Below are positions 17,432 to 26,223 of a stretch of 64,000 nt of DNA, piece by piece. The notes below the pieces were generated by a model, which did no database searches, was not told the DNA's origin, and saw only the letters and a program-made list of their open reading frames with translations. Position 1 is the stretch's first letter; each line of letters starts with the position of its first letter. This DNA comes from Muriicola sp. Z0-33 (GTDB lineage: Bacteria > Bacteroidota > Bacteroidia > Flavobacteriales > Flavobacteriaceae), in contig NZ_JAFMPW010000001.1 of NCBI RefSeq assembly GCF_026126425.1, positions 558,001 to 622,000 of the forward strand. Direction: 5' to 3'. Position numbers and translations under genes: made by a program.

Positions 17432-18555
17432 GATAATTCGTTTTGCAAAGCGTCAAAGAAAATATCTAAATGTGCTTTGGTAATGTTCAATGCAGGGAGT
17501 ACTCTTAGAATATGAGGATCCTTTGCTCCCCCTGTGAAAAGGAATTGATTGTGTATTAATCTTTTTCTGAGTTCGGCAATTTTAAAGTCAAATTCCAGTC
17601 CTAACATCAGGCCTTTGCCCTTAACCCTTTTTACCTGAGGAATTTCAGCTGCTCTTTCACTAAAATATGCTCCAAGATTTCTGGCATTTGCGATCAGGTC
17701 TTCTTTTTCTAATACTTCCAGTACCGCCATGGTGGCAGCACATGCCAGATGATTTCCGCCAAAGGTAGTTCCTAACATCCCGTAAGAAGCTTTAATTTTG
17801 TTATCTATCAAAATACCACCTACTGGAAAACCATTACCCATGCCTTTGGCGATGCTTATAATATCCGGACGTATTCCGTGATGTTGAAAAGCAAAGAACT
17901 TACCGCTTCTGCCAAATCCTGACTGTACTTCGTCTGCAATGAGGACAACGCCATTTTGTTGACACTCTTTTGAAATTTCCTCAAAAAATGAGGTGGTGGG
18001 TTCATCTAATCCCCCAACACCCTGAATAGTTTCAATAATAACGGCACATACATCGCCCTTAGCAATTTCTTCTTTAAAACGGGACAATTCATTTAAAGGT
18101 AAAAAAGTCACCTCTTGCTGTTTGTTTAAAGGGGCATTTATTTTTTCATTATCCGTAGTGGCAACAGCGGCTGAGGTTCTTCCATGAAAGCTATTATTAA
18201 ATGCAATCACTCGGGATTTGCCAGTTTGGAAAGAGGCCAATTTCAGGGCATTTTCATTGGCTTCTGCTCCGGAGTTACACATAAATAAGTTGTAGTCTTC
18301 ACAATCTGACATTTTGCCTAATGTAACTGCTAGTTGGGATTGGAGAGGATTTTGAACGGAATTGCTGTAAAACCCAATTTTATCCAGTTGCTCCTTTAAC
18401 CGCTTAACATAATGTGGGTGAGCATGCCCTATAGAAATTACAGCGTGCCCCCCGTAGAAATCCAGATACTCTTTTCCCTGACTATCTGTTACAACTATAC
18501 CTTTTGCTGCAACCGGAGTCACATCATAAAGTGGATATACGTCAAAAAGCTCCAT
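17428..18555 (-). CDS. argD: Acyl-ornithine aminotransferase
   Basis: A 375-residue class-III PLP aminotransferase. CNSGAEANENALK (93-105), LIADEVQSGFGRSG (205-218) with the PLP-contacting Asp, and the Schiff-base Lys237 in SIAKGMGNGFP are all present. It transaminates N-acylglutamate semialdehyde to N-acylornithine. An in-frame ATG at 18609 would add 18 atypical residues; the ATG at 18555 gives the family N-terminus (ELFDVYPLYDV). It is part of the arginine operon, 62 bp downstream of proC. Confidence 0.95.
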   Translation of the reverse strand: MELFDVYPLYDVTPVAAKGIVVTDSQGKEYLDFYGGHAVISIGHAHPHYVKRLKEQLDKIGFYSNSVQNPLQSQLAVTLGKMSDCEDYNLFMCNSGAEANENALKLASFQTGKSRVIAFNNSFHGRTSAAVATTDNEKINAPLNKQQEVTFLPLNELSRFKEEIAKGDVCAVIIETIQGVGGLDEPTTSFFEEISKECQQNGVVLIADEVQSGFGRSGKFFAFQHHGIRPDIISIAKGMGNGFPVGGILIDNKIKASYGMLGTTFGGNHLACAATMAVLEVLEKEDLIANARNLGAYFSERAAEIPQVKRVKGKGLMLGLEFDFKIAELRKRLIHNQFLFTGGAKDPHILRVLPALNITKAHLDIFFDALQNELS

Positions 18556-18617
18556 AGACCATTTTTTATACCTTGATTGTCTTCTGTAATTGTTCTTTAC
18601 ACAGGGCAATCATGGGA

Positions 18618-19418
18618 TTAATTGTTGTTAATTTTGAACTCACTAATTTTTTCAAAGGATGCAACTATCCCTCGTATCAATGAAGAGCTCAGGCCCTGAT
18701 GTTCCATCTCATTTAACCCTTGAATAGTGCAGCCCATAGGGGTAGTTACCTTATCAATCTCTTCTTCAGGGTGGTTGCCCGAAGCTATTAAAAGCCCGGC
18801 TGCTCCATCGCATGTATGCACCGCTAATTCCTGGGCCTCTTTTGCATCGAAGCCCAATTGAATGGCCCCCTGAGTGGTGGCTCGTATCAAGCGCATCCAG
18901 AAGGCTATACCACTGGCACAAATAACAGTGGCGGCTTGCATTTGCTCTTCAGGTATTTCCAGAGAATGCCCCATTCTGTTAAAAATGGCCTTGGCAAGGT
19001 CTATTCTCTTTTTGCCAGCTTCGTTTGTGCATAGACACGTCATTGATTTGCCTACCGAAATTGCCGTGTTAGGCATACTTCTGATGATAAATTTATCTTT
19101 CCCAAGTATAGACTCCATCCTGGCGATACTGAATCCGGTAATTGTGGATATCACCACATGCTTTTCAGTAAGCAAATGTTTAATATCTTCAAGAATATTG
19201 GCAAAATGCCCCGGTTGTACCGCAAAAATTAATACATCAGATTGTTTAACAGCCTCCTCGTTATCTGAGGAGACAGTTAAATTTCCATATTTTTCAAAAT
19301 CTTTGATGCTATCAATGTTTCGTTTAGTCAGGTACATTGTGGTAGCGCCATTACTATGCAAAATTCCTTTTGCTATCGACAACCCCAAATTTCCTGCTCC
19401 TATTATTGCTATTTTCAT
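18618..19418 (-). CDS. proC: Pyrroline-5-carboxylate reductase
   Basis: A 266-residue NAD(P)H-dependent reductase with the Rossmann motif IIGAGNLGLSIAKG and the conserved FIIRSMPNTA segment, plus the C-terminal KVTTPMGCTIQGL block (the family's TSPGGTT region). It makes proline from pyrroline-5-carboxylate. It sits inside the arginine operon between argC and argD with no proA or proB beside it, so it may act on pyrroline-5-carboxylate formed from ornithine or glutamate semialdehyde. Confidence 0.92.
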   Translation of the reverse strand: MKIAIIGAGNLGLSIAKGILHSNGATTMYLTKRNIDSIKDFEKYGNLTVSSDNEEAVKQSDVLIFAVQPGHFANILEDIKHLLTEKHVVISTITGFSIARMESILGKDKFIIRSMPNTAISVGKSMTCLCTNEAGKKRIDLAKAIFNRMGHSLEIPEEQMQAATVICASGIAFWMRLIRATTQGAIQLGFDAKEAQELAVHTCDGAAGLLIASGNHPEEEIDKVTTPMGCTIQGLNEMEHQGLSSSLIRGIVASFEKISEFKINNN

Positions 19419-19468
19419 TGCTTTGATAATTTGTTTTTATTTTTTTCGTGTCTAGCCTTTGGATGAAT

Positions 19469-20443
19469 TTAGAATACTCCTGCTTTTAACTGCAACCCAT
19501 CCCCTTCTTCTAACCCAAACATAAGATTCATATTCTGAACGGCTTGTCCGGATGCTCCTTTTAAAAGATTATCTATGGCCGATGTGATTAAGAGCGTGTC
19601 TTTGTGCTTATGAATATGAATATGGCACTGATTTGTATTTACCACTTGTTTTAAGTGAATTGGATCATCGGTTAGTTGCGTAAAAAGTGCATCGGAATAG
19701 TATGAGGCATAAAGCTGTTTTGCTTCCGACTCTGACCCCTTAAATTGGGTGTAGGCCGTGGCCAGGATACCTCTGGTAAAATTTCCTCTGTTGGGCAGGA
19801 AAAATAGTTCTCCGGCATCTGGCTGAAGGGATGACAGGCTTTCATTAATTTCACCGAGATGCTGGTGAGTAAAAGGCTTGTACCAGGATACATTGTTATT
19901 TCGCCAGCTAAAATGCGTAGTTGCTGTTGGACTTACGCCAGCACCTGTACTTCCTGTTACCGCATTTACATGTACTGCATTTCCCAACAGGCCTTTGCTG
20001 GCCAACGGCAGAAGTGCCAGTTGTACTGCTGTTGCAAAACAACCTGGATTGGCTACAAATTGGGATGCTATAATTTTGTTTTTATTCAATTCAGGGAGGC
20101 CATATACAAATTGTTTTCCTAGAAAATTGGCGTCATTCATAAGCCGGAAATCATTGCTGAGATCAATGACTTTAGATTTAGAAGAGAATGTATTGGCTTT
20201 TAAAAATTTACTTGAATTACCATGACCCAGGCAAAGAAAGACCAGGTCGACATCCGGATTTACGTTGCCCGTAAATTCAAGTTCAGTGACCCCCAAAAGA
20301 TCCGGATGTGCAGAAGTCACTTTTTTTCCTGCCCTGGTTGTACTGTAGACAAAATTTATATCTACGGCAGGATGATTCAGCAAAATTCTTATCAATTCCC
20401 CTCCGGTATATCCAGAGCCACCTATAATACCTGCTTTAATCAT
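19469..20443 (-). CDS. argC: N-acyl-gamma-glutamyl-phosphate reductase
   Basis: A 324-residue type-1 ArgC. It shows the Rossmann motif IIGGSGYTGGELIRILLNHP and the catalytic Cys135 in VANPGCFATAV, then VTGSTGAGVSP. It reduces the acylglutamyl phosphate to the semialdehyde. Two ATGs are possible (20449 and 20443); either overlaps the argG stop by 8-14 bp, so translation is coupled. I prefer MIKAGIIGG, closest to the family N-terminus. Confidence 0.94.
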   Translation of the reverse strand: MIKAGIIGGSGYTGGELIRILLNHPAVDINFVYSTTRAGKKVTSAHPDLLGVTELEFTGNVNPDVDLVFLCLGHGNSSKFLKANTFSSKSKVIDLSNDFRLMNDANFLGKQFVYGLPELNKNKIIASQFVANPGCFATAVQLALLPLASKGLLGNAVHVNAVTGSTGAGVSPTATTHFSWRNNNVSWYKPFTHQHLGEINESLSSLQPDAGELFFLPNRGNFTRGILATAYTQFKGSESEAKQLYASYYSDALFTQLTDDPIHLKQVVNTNQCHIHIHKHKDTLLITSAIDNLLKGASGQAVQNMNLMFGLEEGDGLQLKAGVF

Positions 20444-21626
20444 GATCATTATTTACGTGGTTACTAATTTTTCCAGGATTTGAAAGTATTTTGATAAAAC
20501 CTTTGGCATCATCTGCAGTCCAGCCTTTATTCATTTCACCATAACTTCCAAAAGAAGCATTCATAAGGTCATGTTCTGAGGAAATTCCATCCAATTCAAA
20601 TCTATAAGGATGCAGGCTTACAAAGACATCGCCAGATACATTTTTCTGAGTATCTGTGAGGAAAGCTTCAATATTCCGCATTACCTCATCCAAATAGTTT
20701 CCTTCGTGTAATAGCATTCCATAGAAATTCCCAAGTTGGTCTTTTTGAAATTGCTGCCATTTGCTCAGGGTGTGTTTTTCCAATAAGTGGTGCGCCTTTA
20801 TAGTGATAAGGGCTGCTGCTGCTTCAAATCCTACCCTTCCCTTGATTCCGATTATTGTATCTCCCACGTGGATATCTCTTCCAATAGCATATTGCGAAGC
20901 CAAATCCTGAAGTTTTGTAATGACCTCCACGGGATGAGCCACATTATCGTCCAGGGCAACTAATTCACCTTTTCTAAAACTGAGTTTTATAGTTTTGAAA
21001 GCAGTTGCCGTTGCCTGGCTGGGATAGGCCGAGTTGGGCAATGGTTTATCTGAGGTTAAAGTTTCTTCTCCTCCGACACTGGTTCCCCATAGTCCCTTAT
21101 TGATAGAGTATTTTGCTTTTTCCCAGGAATAGGCGATACCATTTTCCTTTAAATACGAGATCTCTTCCTCCCTTGATAACTTGTGGTCCCGAATTGGGGT
21201 TATAATTTGGATATCCGGAGCCATGATTTGAAAGATCATATCAAACCTAACCTGATCATTGCCTGCACCAGTACTTCCATGAGCGATGTATTTTGCTCCT
21301 ATTTTCTTAGCGTATTTCACTATTTCTATTGCCTGCACAATTCGCTCTGCGCTTACAGAAAGAGGATATGTATTATTTCTAAGCACATTACCAAAAACAA
21401 GGTACTTTACCACTTTATCGTAGAAGGTATTTACTGCTTCTAATGAGGTATAACTTTTAGCCCCCAGTTGTTGGGCCTTTTCACCTATCTGGGCTATTTC
21501 CTCCTTCGAAAATCCCCCGGTATTTACACTCACGGCATGGACCTCATATCCTTTTTCCTTAGAGAGATATTTGGCACAATAAGAAGTGTCTAATCCTCCG
21601 CTATATGCTAAAACTAATTTGCTCAT
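20436..21626 (-). CDS. argG: Argininosuccinate synthase
   Basis: A 396-residue enzyme with the ATP PP-loop AYSGGLDTSY (7-16) and the family segments AHGSTGAGNDQVRFD and EKAKYSINKGLWGTSVGGEETL. It condenses citrulline and aspartate with ATP. It is the second gene of the operon, overlapping the GNAT gene by 4 bp. A GxGNDQxRF-type synthase with this sequence is standard for Bacteroidota. Confidence 0.96.
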   Translation of the reverse strand: MSKLVLAYSGGLDTSYCAKYLSKEKGYEVHAVSVNTGGFSKEEIAQIGEKAQQLGAKSYTSLEAVNTFYDKVVKYLVFGNVLRNNTYPLSVSAERIVQAIEIVKYAKKIGAKYIAHGSTGAGNDQVRFDMIFQIMAPDIQIITPIRDHKLSREEEISYLKENGIAYSWEKAKYSINKGLWGTSVGGEETLTSDKPLPNSAYPSQATATAFKTIKLSFRKGELVALDDNVAHPVEVITKLQDLASQYAIGRDIHVGDTIIGIKGRVGFEAAAALITIKAHHLLEKHTLSKWQQFQKDQLGNFYGMLLHEGNYLDEVMRNIEAFLTDTQKNVSGDVFVSLHPYRFELDGISSEHDLMNASFGSYGEMNKGWTADDAKGFIKILSNPGKISNHVNNDHD

Positions 21627-22240
21627 TTCTTTCCTTTTTTTAGAAACAATTGTTCCTTAATACTTTTTAATCTTTTGAATGCCTTACTGTTCACCTTGTC
21701 TTTTTTGATTTTCGTTTTGTGCAAAGGGTCATAAAGCATGCCGGTACACAAGCACATTTTTTTTTCGGTACGTGTAAGTACATCGAAGTTTTTGCAGGTC
21801 TGACATCCTTTCCAGAAAGAGGGATCGTCCGTTAGTTCTGAAAATGTTACCGGCTTATAGCCCAATTCGTAGTTCATTTTCATCACAGCAAGACCGGTAG
21901 TTATCCCAAATATTTTTGCGTCGGGAAACTTTTTTCTCGAAAGTTCAAATATGGCGCTCTTAATTTTTTTAGCCAATCCCTGATTCCTAAAATCCGGGTG
22001 GACTATTAGCCCGGAGTTAGCCACGTATTTTTTGTGGCCCCATACTTCAATGTAACAGAAGCCGGCGAATTTTTCTCCTTCCAGGGCAATTATAGCGTTG
22101 CCATTTTCCAGTCTTTTTATAATATATTCCGGAGATCTTTTGGCAATACCTGTTCCACGGACCTTAGCGGATTCTGTAATGGTGTCGCTGATAATCTGGG
22201 CGAATTTAATATGTGATTCGTTAGCAATTATAATTTCCAT
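21623..22240 (-). CDS. GNAT acyltransferase heading the arginine operon (candidate N-acylglutamate synthase)
   Basis: A 205-residue GNAT protein. The acyl-CoA-binding core is NSGLIVHPDFRNQGLAKKIKSA, followed by a C-terminal part with a cysteine cluster (CQTCKNF ... CLC) and a basic tail. No other enzyme for the first step, acylation of glutamate, is present in this otherwise near-complete operon, so this protein is the natural candidate. That is an inference from position; GNAT family alone does not fix the substrate. It overlaps argG by 4 bp. The ATG at 22246 is an alternative start two codons upstream. Confidence 0.85.
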   Translation of the reverse strand: MEIIIANESHIKFAQIISDTITESAKVRGTGIAKRSPEYIIKRLENGNAIIALEGEKFAGFCYIEVWGHKKYVANSGLIVHPDFRNQGLAKKIKSAIFELSRKKFPDAKIFGITTGLAVMKMNYELGYKPVTFSELTDDPSFWKGCQTCKNFDVLTRTEKKMCLCTGMLYDPLHKTKIKKDKVNSKAFKRLKSIKEQLFLKKGKK

Positions 22241-22305
22241 TGCCAAGTGTTTGTAATGAATAAATACGAATAAATTGTGGATTTTGCAGAAATGGACTCA
22301 CCTAT

Positions 22306-22319
22306 TTCCAATATTGGAA
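22306..22319. promoter_or_regulatory. 14-bp palindrome between the leader ORF and the arginine operon
   Basis: TTCCAATATTGGAA is perfectly self-complementary and begins 7 bp after the leader ORF stop on the minus strand. It could be an operator or a small hairpin. It does not resemble the enterobacterial ArgR box. Meaning is unproven. Confidence 0.35.
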
Positions 22320-22326
22320 CGCACCC

Positions 22327-22410
22327 TTACGGGCGACGGCGGGTAGGAACAAAAGCAGCAGCCAAAATGGCGGCTGGGAAGTAAAGAGTTATGTATGCCT
22401 TTGTTTTCAT
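22327..22410 (-). CDS. Arginine-operon leader peptide (27 codons, ending Arg-Arg-Arg-Pro)
   Basis: Reading the minus strand from ATG 22410 gives a 27-residue peptide: MKTKAYITLYF, then a hydrophobic PAAILAAAFVP stretch, then T-R-R-R-P and TAA. The three arginine codons are consecutive (CGC CGT CGC). It lies 86 bp upstream of the first gene of the arginine operon, and a promoter-like TACTTTTG sits just before its ATG. Arginine codons at the end of a short ORF ahead of arginine synthesis genes is the layout of a ribosome-sensing leader. No clear terminator with a U-run was found between it and the operon, so the mechanism is open. It could instead be a small membrane peptide. Confidence 0.6.
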   Translation of the reverse strand: MKTKAYITLYFPAAILAAAFVPTRRRP

Positions 22411-22417
22411 TGAAAGT

Positions 22418-22425
22418 CAAAAGTA
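22418..22425 (-). promoter_or_regulatory. -7 promoter element for the arginine leader and operon
   Basis: On the minus strand the sequence TACTTTTG matches TAnnTTTG and ends 7 bp before the leader ORF ATG. Transcription would start close to that ATG, so the leader ORF would be at the very 5' end of the arginine mRNA. No -33 TTG at standard spacing. Confidence 0.4.
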
Positions 22426-22456
22426 CAAATTATATTGAACTATCATAATTTGAGGA

Positions 22457-23818
22457 TCAATTTTTATGAAAAAGCATTTTAGGTCCTTTTAATCTGAGAA
22501 ATTCATAGACTAAGAATCCGAACACTATGAAATATTCAATAAACAGCAGCCCCAGATTTTCTTTATAGTCCGGGTTTGCATAGGCAGAATAGCTCAAAAT
22601 GATCATGGCAGACCAAAATAATGGAAATCTTATATCGGTGTAAATTGTAAGTAAAACTAGAAATATAATATACCAGGGATGAACCGTGGTTGAGAGGAAA
22701 TAATAACTAGCCACTGTAATTAACATAGAGACCAATAGAACTGATAGTTTTTCATTTTTCCTTAGAAAGGTCATCAGCAAAACAATTGCAATTGTTAAAT
22801 AAGGAGTTATTTTACCATACTGTTTAATAAGTTCCCAGGGCTTGGCATCGAACTGAATACCAATCTTTTTAACGACATTATAAATGCCGGCATTAAACTC
22901 GAAGTTAGAGAACCACAATCCAACCGTTTTTGAGTAATTATCAATAAATTCCGGAGAGTAAAAGGGCAATAGGAGGGCAAAGGATACGACGGCAATGACC
23001 ATATAAAATAGCATGCTTTTCTTAAAACCGAGATGTTTCAGGAATAGCGGTAAAAACATCAGAGGTATTAACTTAATTGAAATAGAAAAGGCGTATATAA
23101 CCGCGGCGAGTAGCCACTTATGAATAGATAATAGATAAATAGACCATATAAAGAAAAACAGCATTACCCCTTCAAAATGGAGATTACCAGCCAATTCTAT
23201 GATGATCAGTGGATTTAAGAAATACCAGAAAATTAAATGGGGAGATCTATTGAGTTTCTTAAGTAATTTTCTGCCAAAATAATAGATGCCTATGTCCGCT
23301 GAAATTATAATCAGTCGCAACCCTACTATAGCTCCAAGGAGACTATTTCCACCAAAGTAGGCTCCGAGGCTAAATAGTACTTGGTTAAGAGGAGGGTAGT
23401 TGCTATAATGCCTTGCGCTGAGCAGCCCCATTCCATTGTGTAGCTCATGGGCATTGTTAACCATCAGATCTGTCTGGGTTATCAATTGATCCGGAAGAAA
23501 CAAATAAGGATTTATGCCGAGCAATACCAACTCTCCATCCCAAATGAATCTATAGAAATCCTGAGAGAGATTAGGTGTAGCCAGTAGAAATACAAGTCGA
23601 AAGAGAATCCCGGCGAACAAGAGAAATTTGAAATTCCATTTTTCAAATTGAATCAATTTAAAGCAGAAAAAAAACAGGGCTGCAAAAAGTGTTACCAGCT
23701 TAATCATGTCTGTTCGAACCAGGTCATATCCAAAGGCAAAATAGAATAATGCGGAAAACAGTATCATGAGTATTGGCAATCTGTGAAGTTTCCAATAAGA
23801 TACAAGTCGGTTAGTCAT
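22457..23818 (-). CDS. Polytopic GT-C-type membrane glycosyltransferase
   Basis: A 453-residue protein with about 11-12 membrane helices. The first periplasmic loop contains LSQDFYRFIWDGELVLLGINPY, an Asp-bearing loop typical of lipid-linked-sugar-using GT-C enzymes such as GT87-like mannosyltransferases. It would transfer a sugar from a polyprenyl-phosphate donor on the outer face of the inner membrane. It follows two GT2 genes after a 229-bp gap in which I see no gene, so it may be their partner. Donor and acceptor are unknown. Confidence 0.7.
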   Translation of the reverse strand: MTNRLVSYWKLHRLPILMILFSALFYFAFGYDLVRTDMIKLVTLFAALFFFCFKLIQFEKWNFKFLLFAGILFRLVFLLATPNLSQDFYRFIWDGELVLLGINPYLFLPDQLITQTDLMVNNAHELHNGMGLLSARHYSNYPPLNQVLFSLGAYFGGNSLLGAIVGLRLIIISADIGIYYFGRKLLKKLNRSPHLIFWYFLNPLIIIELAGNLHFEGVMLFFFIWSIYLLSIHKWLLAAVIYAFSISIKLIPLMFLPLFLKHLGFKKSMLFYMVIAVVSFALLLPFYSPEFIDNYSKTVGLWFSNFEFNAGIYNVVKKIGIQFDAKPWELIKQYGKITPYLTIAIVLLMTFLRKNEKLSVLLVSMLITVASYYFLSTTVHPWYIIFLVLLTIYTDIRFPLFWSAMIILSYSAYANPDYKENLGLLFIEYFIVFGFLVYEFLRLKGPKMLFHKN

Positions 23819-24047
23819 AATTCCCAGGTTTATGGATATTTCCAGGAACCGAAAGATAATTTAATTTTTGAAAATTTCAGAGATCAAATTGCATACTAAT
23901 TCTAATTTGAGCGAAGTTCTGAAATTAAATAAAATTATACTCGTGGTTTTAATGTAAGAATTCTGATATAGATCTTATCACCCCAATAGAGGCAAAGGAT
24001 TTTCGGATCAAAAAGCACCGATAAATTAAATTATTAGAATAAGAGTA

Positions 24048-25532
24048 TTAAACCCTGGAAGTAAGAGATTTAGTGAAAACAAATCCAAAGCCCAAAAATA
24101 ACATCAGGTGAAAAGGAAATAATCCAAAATCGTTCAGGGGTATGGCACTGTACATTCCAAAGAGGAAATATACCATGAGGCCAAATTCTAATATCATATT
24201 GGGCGATAGTTTTTTGGCGAGATATTTATTGTCTTTCCAACTATCTGTTAAACTGTTCAGGTTAAACTTAGGCGTTCTGACAAACTCGCTGCGTTTTCCC
24301 ATATGACCCTCCAAAACGGCTATGGAGTTGTGAAGTGAAAATCCAAGGGCAACCGAGAAAAAAGTAAAGAATAGTTTTATATAGTCTACAAAATTGTCAA
24401 AACTGCTTCCCTGAATACTCTTATAGGTAAACCAATAGCAGATAAAAAGTATAATAGTACTTAGAACAAAAAAGCTAAGCATATTAAAAAAGATATCAAA
24501 TTGTGGGAATATCTCTTTAATATACATGGCAGGGATACTCAGTAGTGACACCAGGAATACACAAAGAAACATACTGCTGTTTAATAAGTGCATTACCCCA
24601 TGAAATTTAGTCTTAAAAGAAATGTTTTTTGATGTAATAACACTCCAGACAGTTTTTCTAAAGTTCTCGGCACCTCCTTTATTCCATCTGAATTGCTGGG
24701 AGCGGGCAGCGCTTATTACTACCGGAAGCTCTGCAGGTGTTTCTACATCTTCAAGGTACTTGAATTTCCAGTTTTTCAGTTGTGCTCTGTAGCTTAGGTC
24801 TAGATCTTCTGTTAGCGTATCTCCCTCCCAATTACCGGCATCAAGGATGCATTCTTTTCTCCAGATTCCTGCAGTCCCGTTAAAATTTATAAAATGCCCT
24901 TTGGAGTTTCTGCCTACCTGTTCTAATGTGAAGTGTGCATCCAGGGCAAATGCCTGAATTTTGGTCAGCGTAGAATAATCGCGGTTAATATGCCCCCAAC
25001 GCGTCTGTACCACACCAATTTCTTCATCTTTAAAATATATAACTGTTTTCTTTAACCAATCTGATGCAGGTAAGAAATCGGCATCAAATATGGCTACAAA
25101 ATCACCTTTGGCAATTTTAAGACCTTCTTTCAGGGCACCGGCCTTGAAACCTTCTCTGTTCTCGCGGCGTATGTGTTGAATGTCTAACCCCTTGTCCTGA
25201 AGCTTCTTTATTTGGGCAGCAGTATCTATGACGCTATCGTCTGTGGAATCATCCAGAACCTGAATTTCTAATTTACTGTTGGGATACTCTATTTTGGAGA
25301 TGTTTTCTAACAATCTCTCCATTACATACTCCTCATTATAGATGGGAAGTTGGATGGTAACAAAAGGAATTTCCTTTGGGTCCAGAAGATTGAATTTTGG
25401 GGCCACTTCATTCCTTTTTTTCTGACTTAGATAATTGACCAATAGGTTCAATTGTGCCAGACTATAAAAGAAAATCAATAACAGTGCAACACTGTAGATT
25501 CCCATGATGATGTAAGCTATAATTATTCCCAT
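24048..25532 (-). CDS. Processive-type GT2 glycosyltransferase (BcsA/CESA-like)
   Basis: A 494-residue inner-membrane protein. After an N-terminal helix the GT2 domain shows PIYNEEYVMERLL, VLDDSTDD, the DAD metal-binding motif (AIFDADFLP), TLTEDLDLSYR with the catalytic Asp, and QQFRW, the Q-x-x-R-W signature of polysaccharide synthases. Four further helices follow in the C-terminal third. It probably extends a beta-linked glycan or glycosylates a membrane lipid. The start lies 1 bp after the stop of the preceding GT2 gene. Confidence 0.87.
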   Translation of the reverse strand: MGIIIAYIIMGIYSVALLLIFFYSLAQLNLLVNYLSQKKRNEVAPKFNLLDPKEIPFVTIQLPIYNEEYVMERLLENISKIEYPNSKLEIQVLDDSTDDSVIDTAAQIKKLQDKGLDIQHIRRENREGFKAGALKEGLKIAKGDFVAIFDADFLPASDWLKKTVIYFKDEEIGVVQTRWGHINRDYSTLTKIQAFALDAHFTLEQVGRNSKGHFINFNGTAGIWRKECILDAGNWEGDTLTEDLDLSYRAQLKNWKFKYLEDVETPAELPVVISAARSQQFRWNKGGAENFRKTVWSVITSKNISFKTKFHGVMHLLNSSMFLCVFLVSLLSIPAMYIKEIFPQFDIFFNMLSFFVLSTIILFICYWFTYKSIQGSSFDNFVDYIKLFFTFFSVALGFSLHNSIAVLEGHMGKRSEFVRTPKFNLNSLTDSWKDNKYLAKKLSPNMILEFGLMVYFLFGMYSAIPLNDFGLFPFHLMLFLGFGFVFTKSLTSRV

Positions 25533-25533
25533 T

Positions 25534-26223
25534 TTACCTCAAGCTATATTTAAATATCCAACCCAGGATTTTTACGCCTGCAAATATACTACCTTTTACT
25601 GTACCAGATACCTTTGATATACCAATTCTTTTTTTATAACGCACTGGTACTTCGGTATATGTCAGTTTCTTTTTAAGTGCTTTTAGCTGCATTTCCACTG
25701 TCCACCCATAGGTTTTGTCTTCCATGGCTAACAATAGCAACTTGTCATATTTTATTGCTCTAAACGGTCCAAGGTCTGTATATGTTGCCCTAAATAGGAA
25801 TTTCATTAGAAAAGTGGCTAACCAGTTACCAAAAACCTGCTGAGGTGTCATGCTCCCTTCTTCTCTTAGTCTCTTTACACGGGCCCCAATTACAAAATCA
25901 ATATTGTCGTTTAGTATTGGTGCTACTAGTTTGGAGAGTTCTTCAGGGTAATCAGAATAATCTCCGTCAATAAATACGATGATATCGGGGGTTTTGGATT
26001 GTTTGGCCACATAATCCATCCCTTTGAGGCATGCATAACCGTATCCCATTCTGTCTTCGGAAAGCACGGTGGCACCTGTTTTTCGGGCATTTTCAATAGT
26101 TTTGTCGGTAGAGTTATTGCTGACAACAATTATTTCGGATACGATATCCGGAATATCTTTAATAACCTTGGCAATAGAATCTTCTTCATTAAATGCCGGG
26201 ATGATAACCCTGATGTCTGTCAT
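25534..26223 (-). CDS. GT2 glycosyltransferase (polyprenyl-phosphate sugar synthase-like)
   Basis: A 229-residue soluble or peripheral GT2 enzyme with VIIPAFNEEDSIAKVI at the N-terminus, IIVVSNNSTD, and the metal-binding IVFIDGDYSDYPEEL. Short GT2 proteins of this build usually make dolichyl/undecaprenyl-phosphate sugars, which would feed the GT-C enzyme further downstream. It overlaps the MORN-type gene by 4 bp and is followed 1 bp later by the second GT2, so the genes form one operon. Confidence 0.87.
   Translation of the reverse strand: MTDIRVIIPAFNEEDSIAKVIKDIPDIVSEIIVVSNNSTDKTIENARKTGATVLSEDRMGYGYACLKGMDYVAKQSKTPDIIVFIDGDYSDYPEELSKLVAPILNDNIDFVIGARVKRLREEGSMTPQQVFGNWLATFLMKFLFRATYTDLGPFRAIKYDKLLLLAMEDKTYGWTVEMQLKALKKKLTYTEVPVRYKKRIGISKVSGTVKGSIFAGVKILGWIFKYSLR

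Noticed and set aside
23819-24047. Possible gene or leader in the 229-bp gap before the GT-C gene
   Set aside because: No start-to-stop frame of useful length and no strong hairpin; probably holds a promoter only.
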